Source: Paracyclopina nana
Taxonomy: Eukaryota; Arthropoda; Copepoda; Cyclopoida; Cyclopettidae
NCBI GenBank assembly: GCA_019096065.1
Contig: JAGUCH010000005.1
Span: forward strand, 4,092,001 to 4,156,000
Direction of reading: 5' to 3'
Length of the DNA stretch: 64,000 nucleotides
Positions 25,801 to 38,405 of the stretch are shown in pieces; the first letter of the stretch is position 1; each line of letters opens with the position of its first letter. Position numbers and translations under genes: made by a program. The notes beneath the pieces were generated by a model. It was not told the origin of the DNA. It made no database searches and worked only from the letters and a program-made list of their open reading frames with translations.

Positions 25801-28754
25801 CTGACTCGTGACTCGTTATGAAGTGGCTAATCACGGTGCCACGAGCGCAATCAAAGCCCATTAACCTTTTGAAAATTGTAATAAATTGCACATGCGGATT
25901 TTCGCCTGAATTGGAGGCCTTCATATCATCAAGTTACTTCTTCTTCGTGTGTGTGTATGCAGTGCGAGATCATAAAGTGTGCTAGGCGGATCCTTGAATC
26001 GTGCTGAAAGGTGGTGATCATCATCTGCAGCTCACAGATGTGAGCCAATGCGGGAAAAGAGAGAGTTCCACGTAAATGGCCAAATTATGCATGTTTTCAA
26101 TGATGATGGCTCTAATGATGCCTCTGACCTAGTTGAAGAAAACCTCCAAAGATCATCATCATCTTCACCGTTGGTTGAAAGAGCAGTCACGATCCGTCAG
26201 CGCATCTACGTTAAATGAGGGGCCTTCTCAAGTATTGTGTACATGGGGGAAAATGGGAGAATTGCATATGGGAGGAAAAAACCAGCTTGAAATCTCCAAT
26301 CATGAGTGGATTTAATGGGCCTGGCTCAGCAGGAGTTTTCATCACATATAAGTGCATTATTTTGACAAGCTCGAAAAGTTGACCCAAGTAGCTTACATTC
26401 GAGCTATTTGCAGGGCTTCAAGGCATCCATTAGCACCATATTCTTGAGGCAATTTTTCGGGCTAAATTGCGCCACACTAATTGTTTTGCCTACTTACTAT
26501 AACTATTATAATGCAGAAATGCTTCTTCTTCGCTCGCTCGAATTCGCGTTATTGGCAGTAGTAATACACCTGCAATTATGCTGAATATCATGACAAATTG
26601 ATTCTCCTCAAATTTGAATGGGGTCACAACAACAACAACATATACAACAGCAAGAATTACGGGAATAATTGTAAATCAATTGCTATTCCCGGGTGAGCGG
26701 CCAAATTATGCTGATTTGATAAATGGTCATTTATGCTCAGCAGTTGCGCGAGCGCAAGGGTCAAGGTTTGCAGTTGAATTTTTGAATGGGACCGCCATCT
26801 TAGCGGAAGATTTGATATTGATCCCTTGAGTAGGGTCATTGATTCGTCTCGCACATCTGCAAAACCTAATTGTCCCATTCTCAATCCTTTTTGTGTCGCC
26901 ATGAGGAGACAATTTTACGCTGTAGCTACGGAATGCGCCGTGGCCAATCTTTCCAATGATCATTATTCAAAAGGGCCAAAAAAAAACTATGATAGTGTAC
27001 TAAATGACAATTGCATTTGCAGAGCGTGATCATCACGTGTGAGCTCAAGATTTCCGAGACACGAATTTGCTGCAAAAGGAAATCAGCCCACCATATCATA
27101 CACATGATGGTGGTGATAATGGAGGGTTTTCTTCATCTTATCATCATCTTCGCCAGATTTGCTCAGTACACTGTGGTGGAACAGTGATAAACAGGAGAAA
27201 TAGCACAGTGGCCCTTTAAACTATTGTGGCGGGAAATGTGGCATTCAAAGTGACAACGAGGAATGCTAGTTCTAATATATGGTGTACAAAGAGTTATTGC
27301 GTTTGTTCCTCTTAAAAAAAGTGGAGACGACTCTTGACCAGAATCTCTGTGCCAATGTCCGATTCTTGATAAATGGAAGGTGTGAAATTCTGCAGATTCC
27401 TTAACCTTTGAATTGTGTGCTTTACTGACCACACACTTGGCTACAAACGCTGACGTTTATCAGAGTTCACAGATCTGACATTTGGAGGGAGGAAAAATGC
27501 GGTTTTCGGCCCAGGTGAAAGCCCTGCGTGTGTGACAATTACACATGTCTCGTGTTCATCATCATGTTGACCATAGAGCACACAGCAGAAATGTGATAGC
27601 ATCAGCTTTTTTTTCACGCCGAAATGCTCGATGGTCCATGGTGTCAAGAAGACCACACGTGCGTAAAAATCCCGAGGAATGTGGGACATTTAAATAGTTT
27701 TCTTTCCTAATCTCCCATCTTTATTATTTAGCAGCAAGGAGTCACACTTTAAATGTGCTCTCGCAAGATTCATATTTCATTAGCTCGAATGTCAAACATG
27801 ACAGAATTTTTCTTGTGACAAATTTTTCATCGACAGACTGACATTTGAGAAGATGTGTGCGACTGTAAAAGAGCAGCAGCAAAATAATTTCAGATTGTAA
27901 ATGTCAAAAAATGATCAACAAACCTGTTTGATGTTTATTGTTAGCTGCCTAATAAACTGAGAGTGGATGGCGAAATCCGCAATTTTGGTATCACAAAACC
28001 TTTTAAGCAAAATCAGAACAGTACTCCAGTATTTCCTCTCTAGCAAAGCCTAGAAATTGGGAAAATTGAAATTAAAAAAATCTTTTAGTTATGTCCACTC
28101 TCCTAATACAGTTTATTTGGTAGACAATTTTTGGACGCATCATCGTCTTCACTGAAAATCAACTCAGATCGGAGTTATGGGAGCCACTTGATTGGCATCT
28201 GGCAATGGTGGTAATAAATAAGACCCTCCACTATTTACAGCTCTTCTGAGAAGTTCTCTATTTTTCAGCCTAATTGGATCTCTTCGGCATTCTGCCATTT
28301 TGAGCCTGGCCCTCCTTTGGAGCTAATTAATTAAGAATATGATCGACATTCCCTATTGGATGTTTACATGAAGTGTTTGATTGCTGTTGCTGAGGAAGGA
28401 AAATTCCTCTTTGCAGCTCGATTATTACTTTGCGCCATCTGTGGGCAGATTTGTGTTGCTCTTCATCCCACAGAAGTAGATTGAACATGGCAGCTTGCGT
28501 CAAAATTCCTTCATTCTGTACCAAATCACACAACCGCAAAAACGACAAATCGCCGTTTCCTGGTGACGGATCAAGTCAATAGTGATCTTTGAAAGGCGAT
28601 TTCCCTTCAGCGGTATGTAATTGGCGGTTGGCACGATTTTGTACCTTTGCACGTCAAAGCATACGATTATTATTACAAAATCACAGACATGAGTTAAAAC
28701 AGAACGAGAGAAAATGAAAATAAAAGGTGACTAGTGTGTGATATTGGTGTCTTC
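22870..28754. other. Gene-poor 5.9 kb between the actin-related gene and en-B
   Basis: No family recognised. One minus-strand frame starting at ATG 24220 (MYFPFFAVFESLIIVSLCGQ) looks like a signal peptide and runs to a consensus donor (AAA|GTGAGT near 24068), so an unrecognised secreted-protein exon is possible but unsupported. The remainder contains ATC/GAT triplet tracts and short frames only. It includes the 3' flank of en-B. Confidence 0.45.
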
Positions 28755-30229
28755 TCAATTGTAGATAGGGTTATCCTCCTCGTCCACTGGAATTGTGGAG
28801 TGGTTGTAGAGACCTTGAGCCATGAGCATTTGAGCCAGTTCGCCTTTTTGCCCTGAGCTTTTCTTGATTTTTGCCCTCTTATTCTGGAACCAGATTTTGA
28901 TTTGGTTCTCGTTCAGGCCCAGCTCATCTGCGAGGTTTTTCCGCCGCTCCTCGGTCAAATATCGGTTATCCTCAAACTCTCTCTTCAGCCTTCCCAATTG
29001 GTCCGAGGAGAATGCAGTTCTTGGCCTTTTTTCCAATGGCTGCTCTTTGGGGTTTGAGCTCTTCTTGATGCGTCGAGATCGTGGACCTGCAATGCATTGT
29101 AGTATAGATGATATGCTCAGGCCTTTGGTATGTCTGACCACATGAACTAGCCCCCTCTGTCCTCCTCCCTAAATGGGATCTCAATTCTAATCTTTATTTT
29201 GTCGTCCACTGTGTGAGACGACGCGCGACCACACACGGTTAATGGTAGTATATTTTCACAGTTACCCAGATAAGCTAGCTGGCTACCGGTTTATTGGAAA
29301 ATTGCTCGCATTCCTCACATGACTACTTGGGTCAATCATTATTATCTGGCTTGTCACATCAGTAGTATTCCAATTAAAGGCGATTACCAAGCCTCTGGTG
29401 TAATTGGCACCACCAGTTTTTGCCCTCTTTTTATTTCCCTCTCAGGAGATCTGTGATAACGCTTTCGACTCATTAGCAGCTCCAGAGAAAAAGTCTCAAA
29501 GAGACACCGCAAAGAATATCATAAGCATATGGCAAGCACTACAAATCAAGAGTGTGGAGTGTGTAGCAAAGAAGGGGAGAAATGAAAGAAAGCATCGCAT
29601 CAGTTTGGCTACTCACCACTTGAGGGGCGGTCGGAGTAACGAGTGCAAAATACCCAAGCCGGCCAAAGTTGGCCGTTGGGGCCTCGCACCATGCCCGGTG
29701 GGCAGTCCTCGTCCCTTTTGATGCCGCTGGGCAATTCCTCGTCGCTGACAGAGATGCAGTTGTTGTTCTCGCTGCTGCTATTGCTCCGGCTCAATTTCCC
29801 GGACAAATCGACAGGTTTCACCTTCTCCCTCTTGACGGTAGGGGTCGTCGGTACCGGCGTGGACGCCGTGGAGGACGAGGTGGAAAGGGGTGAGGCTAGC
29901 GGAGACCCCATGGGGGGATTATTTTGTGGAGGGGCAGATGCGGCCGCGGCCGCTGCCATCAGTGCCATCAGGGAGCTCTGGAAAAAAGGGGAAGAGAAGA
30001 GCGGCCTCGGAGGCTGCGGGCATCCTCCAAACGTGGGCCTCAGAATGTTGTCAATGGAGAACGCGAGCGATTTTTGAGGCTGCTGGTCATGGGGGCGAGG
30101 CAGGAAGGGCTGAAAGAGTGAGGTGGGAGTGGGCCTGATGGGTAGTAACGGGGGCGAGGAGTTGTTGGTGTCCTCGTCCTCCGTAATCTCCTCCTTGATG
30201 TTGGTGTCTTCGATGCTCATGATGATCAT
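28755..30229 (-). CDS. en-B: engrailed/invected homeobox transcription factor
   Basis: Predicted 314-residue paralogue of en-A. Exon 1 is 30229-29617 and exon 2 is 29086-28755, with a phase-1 intron of 530 bases at the same site as in en-A and en-C. Blocks: LFQPFLPRP then EH1 ([12 protein letters not shown], about 58-68), Ala-rich and Pro/Ser/Thr-rich linker, PVDLS (139-143, CtBP-type motif), EH2 ([17 protein letters not shown], 189-205), EH3 ([10 protein letters not shown]), homeodomain (about 224-283; helix 3 [12 protein letters not shown]), and EH5 ([18 protein letters not shown]). It is closer to the family consensus in EH5 than en-A. Start: ATG 30229 (MIIMSIED), with ATG 30220 in frame. 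The role expected from the family is a repressing and boundary-setting transcription factor acting in the nucleus. Confidence 0.94.
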
Positions 30230-33026
30230 GACGAGTTGACAGCTGGATGAAGACTATTGCTTTTTCTGAGCGAAACAGAAGAGCTAAAGCCTGCGTCGTC
30301 GTCGCCGTCGTCTGCTACGACTCAATTTTTACCATCTGGAGGCCGAGAGAGTAGGAGAGTGACGGCGGCGCCGTAGTAAATGGCACCGCCATAAGACTCT
30401 ATGTGGCGCTAGCGGCGGAACTGGCGGAACTGAGCCAATCAGCTTTTTTTCATGGACGCAATTGAGCTGTGAGATGACAGGACTTCATCAAGCACCACCA
30501 CGACAAAATGCAATTTTTGCTCAGCCAGAGTACACCACATAGCTACACAGTAAAGTGGTCAATTGTGCGAGGAGGCATTTTTCAAGCCCACAATTGAGTT
30601 GTCTCTAATTACCCACATAGTACTACAACTAGGAGTTTAAGGCTTATAATAAGCAAGCCAGCATGATTTTATATGTGAGCTTCGAGGTCGGTTTTCGGAG
30701 GCCTCTTTTCCTGGAGTTGCGAGCTAGGGACTTTGCTCAATTATGACGGTCAGTGAATTATAGATGAGATGGGCTGGGTGAAATAGCCTACACTCACAGC
30801 AGCTGTGACGATAATTCGCTTTGGCTTCATCATTAGTCCAATGAATTCATAAGCTTTTTGGGTGTGGGCGCTTCATAGTTTATTGGCCTCATGCTGTCAA
30901 AGCTCCATAGCAAATATTGGTGCTGCCGACGTCTAGCTGTTCACTCCTGCTTGGGGAATTTTGGCCCCATTAGCTAGTTGTAAAGTTCATCAGATGCCAC
31001 CATTGTACAGAGATGCGAGTGGCAGACGCGAGAACGCGTCAACTCGAGGGACCGATCAACTCCAGCTCATAAATGACACTGCGAACATTTATCTCTTTTT
31101 ATGAGTTTCTAATTGAGCCAATTCAACTCCATTTTTCATTGCTCCTCCAAGCCAGACGTTGATGATACAAAAGGGGCGCATCTCTGTAGTGTCTAGGTGT
31201 CTAGGCGAGCACCAAGGATCTTTTAGTTTCTCAGCGGCAAGCCATGGACAGAAAACAGTGAAGAATCGGAGAATTATGCAGCATTCTCTCACAACAACCT
31301 TCCATTATTTGGCAAGCCAGCTTTTTGAGATATCATCTCTCATTTCACATTTATTATAGTATGAAGGAAGAAAAGTGACTTTGACCACGTGAAGCCAAGA
31401 GCAGTATTAAGTAGCTTACCTTCTGTAATCAGCACGAACTCTCAATTTAATTGGCCGTAAAGGTTGCATAAGAAGAAAAATCACCATGCCACGACCTCAA
31501 TCTTTGCCCCCTTATGACCATTAGGCGAACTTTTCTTGTCAAAGTCACGATTTTCAGGCTAAAATCCACCGAGAAGAAGCGCACATAATCAAAGATCGGC
31601 AGCTGCAAATATCATAAAACTTACTTCAAAAAAGAGCCTTCCAAAAGCCCCTCAGATATGTCATGACAGATAGCATAACGCGCGCCAAAAAAAAAGTGTC
31701 GTAAAAGCCAATGGACGGAAGGAATTCAGACGGGAGAGCTTTTTTGGCCCTAAACATATAATCTTGACATTTCCGCGACCTGGACCCTTGTCATGTAGGC
31801 CAAAAGCTCCCTTTCGTGTCCAGCCAAGGAGAAGAAGTCTCAATTTGCTTTTTGAGCTTCAATACCTCCAAAGCATTCATGCCAAAATCCCCCACAAGTG
31901 TCCCGTAATCATGGTGCCTCCGTAGACAAGTTCGGGAGTGATTTATTGCCAAATACTATTAGCGTTACTTAATTCAGGGAAATGTTATCGCGCAGAGAAA
32001 ACTATGTAGTAATGTGACAATGGAGCCCAATTAGTGTAGTGACAAAGAGAACACTTGTGATAAACAAAAAAAGGCTTCATACGAAAAAAGGAGGGTCCAA
32101 ATGCACGAGACACAGAAATTCAGAGGGAAACCGCCATTATGCATGGCGCAGCTCATTCACAAAACGGTTTGGGGTGACAACAAAAGTCAACTGAAAATAT
32201 TTTGAATGGGATCCTCTCAGCTCATCATGATGGATTGATGCCATTTCCAGACTGAGCTTGCGCACAACAAAATAACGAAATATAAAATGCTGATTTTTTT
32301 TCAATATATACGGCATCAGGGTAACCAGGTGCGGGAAATGGGTCTTTTCTCATATCTCGTGTAAGTGATGATGGCACAGCATGTCCTCAATTCGCCAAAA
32401 ATGGTCTCCTATCACGCTCAACATCCCACATATGATGACAAGAAATATCGTCAACATATTGCCATTATCACTTATCTCCTCCCACAAGCAAGCTATTGCT
32501 GACACCCTTCTTCCCCCAAAAAATGGATCTTGGATACCACGAGGAAGAGTGTCGCACAACACATTTCTGCCATACACACAGCCTACAACTGAAAATACAA
32601 TCGAAAAATTTCTCACCACTTCCTCTTGTAAAGTTGGCTGTATCCCCCTCTAGCAAGAGAAATTGTTAATTGAAAAATAGGCTAAAAAAATAAAAAAAGA
32701 TGGGCCAGATTAAAAATATGCCAGCAGGCGCAATTTGTTACGGACAAAATGGCGTAGTAATGCGACAAAACATTAGCGGAGAAAAGCTGTCGTCGCATTT
32801 AGAAGTTACATGCGTCATAAGAGCAAAAAATGCTATCATGCTTGATATTTTGCAAATTGCCTTGCGGACAGAACTTAATGAAATCCTCTGAAAAATGCGC
32901 AGGAACTCTGAAAGATGGCGCCACAAACTGAAATTGGAGTTTTTCCGTCGCCGTCACAAGCGCGCACAAGCTTGAAACTCCCGCATGAGTGAGTCAAAAT
33001 TCGAAATTTCGCGCGTTTATTCTGTG
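30230..33026. other. Upstream flank of en-B
   Basis: No coding exon recognised. The first 250 bases upstream of the ATG are locally GC-rich (CGTCGTCGTCGCCGTCGTC near 30297 and a GCGGC-rich patch at 30361-30432) and include GCCAT cores, consistent with a promoter and perhaps Polycomb-type sites. Beyond that the sequence is ordinary AT-rich DNA. Confidence 0.45.
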
Positions 33027-35118
33027 CTCAGTTGACTGAAAGCGATTACAAAAATATTTTGAAATTAACTCAAACAGTTTGCTTTGTTTTCTCGCCACTT
33101 GAGGGTAAGTAGAAATTCTTTCAGGGCATTTTGCCGTAAATACTGAAGCTTTTTGTTATCTTTTTATGACATTTGGACTTGGAAAAAGCCGGTCAGCAGA
33201 CGAAAAAAAGAGTTCACGCATTTTCAAATGCCCCGAAAAATTCCTGACCTAATGACCCCCCTCACTTATTTGTCACTCACACTTTTTTATCTCAAAGCTC
33301 TTGGAACAATGTTCAGTCCAACTCTTTCCTGGGTTTGAAATTCTTTTCCAAAAGGCAAATTGTGGTGAATGAATTTGAATTCAAGAAAATGGGTTTGGGG
33401 CTTGGCTTTTGGGGGTGAAACTAAACAAAGGGGGCAAATTGCAATGGCTGGCGGCTCAGTTTTTGCCAATTCAACAATCTGTCAGTTTAGCATTTTTGGA
33501 ATTAGACTCAGTGTTGTTGCTGTTGGAAAAATTAGCATTCCGGACTCAGCGTGGTTTTAGAGCTCAGCAGGTTGCAAAATATCAGTGTCACTTCTTGACA
33601 TATGGGACAACATCTTAAAGGTGAGCGTTTATCGCCGAAAAATGATCCATTTTGTCGACCCTAATGGTTTTGGGGGCGAATTTTGACTTTGGGTGGTCAG
33701 AATTTGGCATTTGTCAGCAAACATTTAGGTATTTAGATTAATTGCAGAAGCATTCAGTTCTTGATCATCTGTCAAAGCAGAATGGGTCCCATTTAGCCAC
33801 CCCTTACTGTGCTGCTCTCCTTAAGAGCCCAAACTGATTTTATGACCATTATTCAAAAACTGTTTATTGTCAGGGTGTGACCAGAAAACTGCCAAAGGAA
33901 GTTGCTGCTAAATGTATGGCAGCTTTACAAGGGAAACCAGGACAAAGAAGGAACTTCCCCACCCCAAATTTCCCTCGCTTTTATATTTCCTTCTTGTGCC
34001 ACTCAGCAAAGCTATGGTCTCAGCAAAAAACTAATTTAGAAGAAACTTTACAAATGGCCATCGCCTCAGCTGAAATTACATCCTATTTATTTTCCAGTTG
34101 TGGTGAGAGGGACCGCCGAAACTCAACACTAACTGCAAGATGAGATGTAATCACTTGCAGCAAGATTTGACAAGAATTTTGCTGACTGACTGATGAATTG
34201 CTGAGACGGATGACAACAATGGCCACTTACAGGGAGAGAGATCTCAGCAGCTGAGTAGTATTTCTTAAAGTAGACAATAAAAAGGCCGTTTTGATGCTTA
34301 TCACGGCCAACAGGAATTTGAAGCTGCAACAAACAAAGCCAAATTGGTATAATGACTGGGCAGAAAAAAAAAATTCCCCTTAATTGAAAGTGATATCAAT
34401 TTATTAAATGACCAGGAAAATTCCAGTCGAAAATAATCTTCTGTCAATCATTCTTCCCAAGAAACTTTAAAGGAGTTCCGAGGAATGTGAACTATTGATA
34501 GAATGTTTCGATAGCCCACGACTCATTAACGCACGTATCCACACAAAAAATGCCGAAAGAGGGCGCTTGATTTTTTAACCCCCTCCACTTAATGCAAGTA
34601 CTTAAGAATTAGTAGCACTAATACCAACTTTACCGTTGCTATAAAGAAAAAATGTAGTATTCCTTTTTATTGTAGAAAGTGCCAACCGAGGAGCATTTTG
34701 ATCTATGATGCACTTCCTCTCAGAATAATAATCATAATTGTGAGTATCATGTCGGCCGTTGTTGTTGTACATGGCATGACAAGAGATGAAGATGACGACT
34801 ACAAATAATTCTTCTTTTTAGTATTAGGTATGGTGTACACCAAGGGGAGACCCAACCAACCTGCCCTCCAACCAGGGGGCGGGATCAAAGAAAGAGAATT
34901 CCAACCGGGTCAACGTTTCAGCAGCCAGCAGCTGCTACATGGAGCTGAAGCTAGCTTGCTTGCTAGTTTGCTTGGCAGACACTTGCTTTGCCATCATGGC
35001 CTTAATCATGTCCCACAAAATTCAGAACCCAAAAGGTGAATTCATGAATATTTGTCTTATCCTTAATTGCGCTCCCCTGGTTTAATTTTCCATTCTGAGG
35101 CTGAATGTATTTGGCTAA
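33027..35118 (+). other. Candidate multi-exon transcript, unrecognised (coding or lncRNA)
   Basis: A plausible start (initiator-like TCAGTT near 33029) is followed by a consensus donor at 33104 (GAGG|GTAAGT). Further exon-like units are 33561-33620 (acceptor TTTTAG, donor AAAG|GTGAGC), 33874-34102 (acceptor TTGTCAG, donor TGTG|GTGAGA), 34828-35035 (donor AAAAG|GTGAAT) and a last unit from 35100 to a stop at 35118. The phases of the last four are mutually compatible and leave one open frame. Its first in-frame ATG, at 33916, would begin MAALQGKPGQRRNF. The protein matches nothing I know and is low in obvious domains, so a spliced non-coding RNA or chance alignment of splice sites are real alternatives. 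Confidence 0.3.
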
Positions 35119-38031
35119 GGGAATTCAAGCCAGAATTTTTGGGACACAGCCATTCCCTGCGAGATGAGTTTTGGTAGTGTGAGCCTTCTCGAAGACAGAG
35201 GCAGAGAGGAACATAGAGTTGGGTATATGATCAAAAGTGTTGGCTGGCCTGCCTGTCTCCATCGCCGTGGCAGTTTGAGGCGCTAAAGTTAGACGAAACA
35301 AGCTCAATTTCGATACTACTTGATAAGATCGGGCGTTGAAGTCACCAACAAATCTGAGGATGTTGTGGACAAGGGGAGCTTTCATTGGTAACTGGGTAAG
35401 TGTCCCATTAATTGTCCCAGGAAGGCGTGGACAAGCCCCTGAGATTTGTAGACCCATTTGTCCCCCAAACAGTCCCCGGCTAAATTCTTATCTGGGTTGT
35501 TGTGACAAAAGCCACAAAAGACTTGGCTTCTCGTCACCCTACCCATTTGTCAATCACCGGGCTTGAAAAGTTCCAATTATTGCCAAAGCTAGACTAGACC
35601 GCAAAAATCCCACCTTGAAAATTGCCCCCCAAATTGAACGGTTTTTCTAGTTGATGCTTGCTGTGGTCTTTTCAAGTTGGTTTTGACCTTTTCTTTCGTG
35701 TTGATTTAGTGCAGAAGCTCGACAGAAGGAAGTGCTAAATCCATAAAAGTGGCAAAGAATTGAGTGCAGTTTTCAGTTTTAGTGCCGCAGAATGAAATAA
35801 GTGGCATTTGCTAAAGTGATTGAATGGGGAAGAGTTGCAACGCTCGTTATTAGCTAAATTACATATCAGGGAACATGGGATAATTATTGATTTTACTTTT
35901 GGCCACCCATGACGGAGATTCTACAGCTAGGATTTGTGTGTGTGTGTGTGTATGCACATCAGAAAGTGGCAATAAAAGCTTGTTTATGCTTCCCATTTGT
36001 GCTTTGAATTGTGTGAATTAGTTCAGGTGATGCTCAGACACAAAACTGTTTTGGCAGGAAAAACTCGCTAGCTACTACTGTGGCTCCTTTACTTCTGTGT
36101 GTCAATATTGATTTTTGTCCAGGAGGGTTATAAAAGCTATTTGAACGACTGACTGGTGCAGAGAGCTACTTTTAAGTTGGCAAAAGCTTGTGGTTTATTG
36201 TCACAGCAGCTCTACAGCAGTAGAAAATGCGGGTGGTCTAGGTAAAACAATCGGTAATTTTTAAAATTATTGCTGAAAAGCAATTTGCGGCAATCCTACG
36301 GATTTTGGGACTGTTGACTGATCTCACGCTAATAAACTAGTAATCTCAGCAGAACCATAAATAGTGTTGCACTATAGTGAAATTATTTTGTAGTCTAGTT
36401 TCCCAGGTAATCAAATAATAACCAGCTGTTTAATCTCATGGATTCTCAAATACCTGATTTTTCAGTAACTCCAAAGCTTTCCTTATCCGCTTCGCTCTTC
36501 GTACCTTTTTTGTTTTGTTTTTGTTGTTTAGCTTGAATGTTGATTTTTGGTTGAAACTATTAATGAAGTTTCGACAAAATATAAAAATGTGCCCGAAAAA
36601 ATGCTGATCGGCCCACGCTGAACTTGCAGATTGGTAATTAGCGGCAAATTCACTTTTCTTTAATACTATTCTATTTTTTCAAGCGAACTCAAATTAGAAT
36701 TATGTCAGTGCAAAAGATCGATATTTAATTATGGATAAATAGGTATAAATAAAGAGCCTTCAAGCTGAACATGGTAGTAGTAGATGACTAAAGACAATAT
36801 TTTTAAAAGACATTATGCATGAAAGAAAAGGCTTTTAGAAATTGGTTCCCAGAGCCAGAAAGTATCATCTTTCGCCTCTTCTTCTTGGGTGGTTTTTTGC
36901 TAATGTACTGCTGCTGGTTAATTCTTGAAACTTGAGAACGCAACTGTTCAAACAAGAAATTGGAGGTTCCTTTTAAGCCCAAATTGCCCACACCTCGAGA
37001 TCTTCACATCGTTTTGAAACCACATTCCACAAACCAGACAACAAGAGGGAGAATCATCTGAATAGCGGTCGGAAATTTTCAAAAGGGTGCTGTGACATTT
37101 TTCACGGCAAAAAAACCCTCTTTGGGCTCAAAATTCAAGAGCTCGAAGTGCAAATTATGCCCCAGTTTTTCGGGTAAAGTTCCTCGAATTAACGCGTTCA
37201 AGAGATATTTCTCGGGAGCATGAATACCACGAAATACGTGGGAATTTATCACTGTGTGCTACAAAACATACAGCTTTTGAGAAGGATCAAAGTGTCGTGT
37301 TTACAAACGTTAGCTTTAGAAATTGATTCTTGATGATGATGTGAATCTATGCGGAAAAGATCTGCGGAAGATCTCCTTTGATTTTGGTATGTTAATCCTG
37401 CGAGCAGCTCAACATTGATCCTGTTATTTCGTTCCGGAAGAACCGCGACCAGCAATCAGACGCAACTTTTAGACATCAGAGCAATTTACATCAAAATTCG
37501 TCTCCGCCTTCTTTATCGGCCCATCATCTAAATCAGCACTGACCTTTTGATCGGTTTCTAATGATTCAATCGGGTCAAAGTGACTCAATTTCGACCTTTT
37601 TACCAGGATATCACAATGTCTCGAATTGACGATGACAGCAAATATTATTTTCTCAAAATAAAGCGGAACTTCTGTCCTATAATCTAGGAAAGAAGAACTC
37701 AACCTCCTCATCAAATAGTCTATCCATTCTTTCAAAAAGCTTCTCAATGCTAAGTGCTAATCCCCTTTTTTGTCTAGCATAAAAAGCTAAAGCTCAAGCA
37801 CTTCTTATAGTTGAATTATAACGTTTTCTCTGGCAGCTACCAGCAATGATTAGAGGCAACTCGATTGGGGGCAGACAAAGGAAAGAATTGGTGGAATTGA
37901 GCAGGTAGAAGGGCTTGATCATGCCAATAAGAAAAAATGGCCTGAAGCCACAGAATGAGCGTTGAAGTAGAGTAGTATGGCCAAAAGTCCGGAATCGCTC
38001 GTCGCGACGTCCGTACGGCGCGTTGAGTGTC
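35119..38031. other. Intergenic region before the zinc-finger gene
   Basis: No recognised gene. It contains a 17-base TG dinucleotide run at 35935-35951 and, on the minus strand at 35125-35457, a 110-codon frame with no known motif. Confidence 0.45.
35935..35951. repeat. TG microsatellite
   Basis: Uninterrupted TG dinucleotides over 17 bases in intergenic DNA. Confidence 0.9.
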
Positions 38032-38228
38032 AGTCGGTCCGGATCGGTCGTCGCTGAGCGGGAGGGACTCTTCGTCCGTCGTCCAGGGTTGTTCAAAATT
38101 CGTTTTCCAGAGGTCATCATTTTCTACCTGTGCAACAACGCGTTCAGATCTCCATTTTTGCCCCGAAAAACACTCGACTTGCGGCGGCTTCGGCGGGCAA
38201 CACTATATACCTACATAGTACTTCTAAG
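38032..38228 (+). promoter_or_regulatory. Probable transcription start and 5' UTR exon of the zinc-finger gene
   Basis: A CG-rich stretch with an arthropod-like initiator (TCAGTC at 38030-38035) leads into sequence ending in a donor (TCTAAG|GTAAAT, exon end 38228). The matching acceptor (TTTTCTTGTAG) ends at 38394, eleven bases before the CDS start. The exact start site is an inference from the initiator motif. Confidence 0.55.
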
Positions 38229-38405
38229 GTAAATAGTCAACCTCTGGATGTCGTGACCTCAGATAGCTGCGCAGTAGGTGGCTTTTTACAAGTATCTCTC
38301 TAGGCTCTTCCTAGTCGGTGTGCTTTAAAGCATGTGATCAGCTCGTCACATCTTGCCCATTTAAAAGATGATAATCACGAGTCTTTTCTTGTAGCTGGTT
38401 GCACC

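Noticed and set aside
640-27160. Recurrent short GATCATCATC tracts as a dispersed regulatory element
   Set aside because: They are brief triplet runs without flanking conservation, and are best explained as simple sequence.
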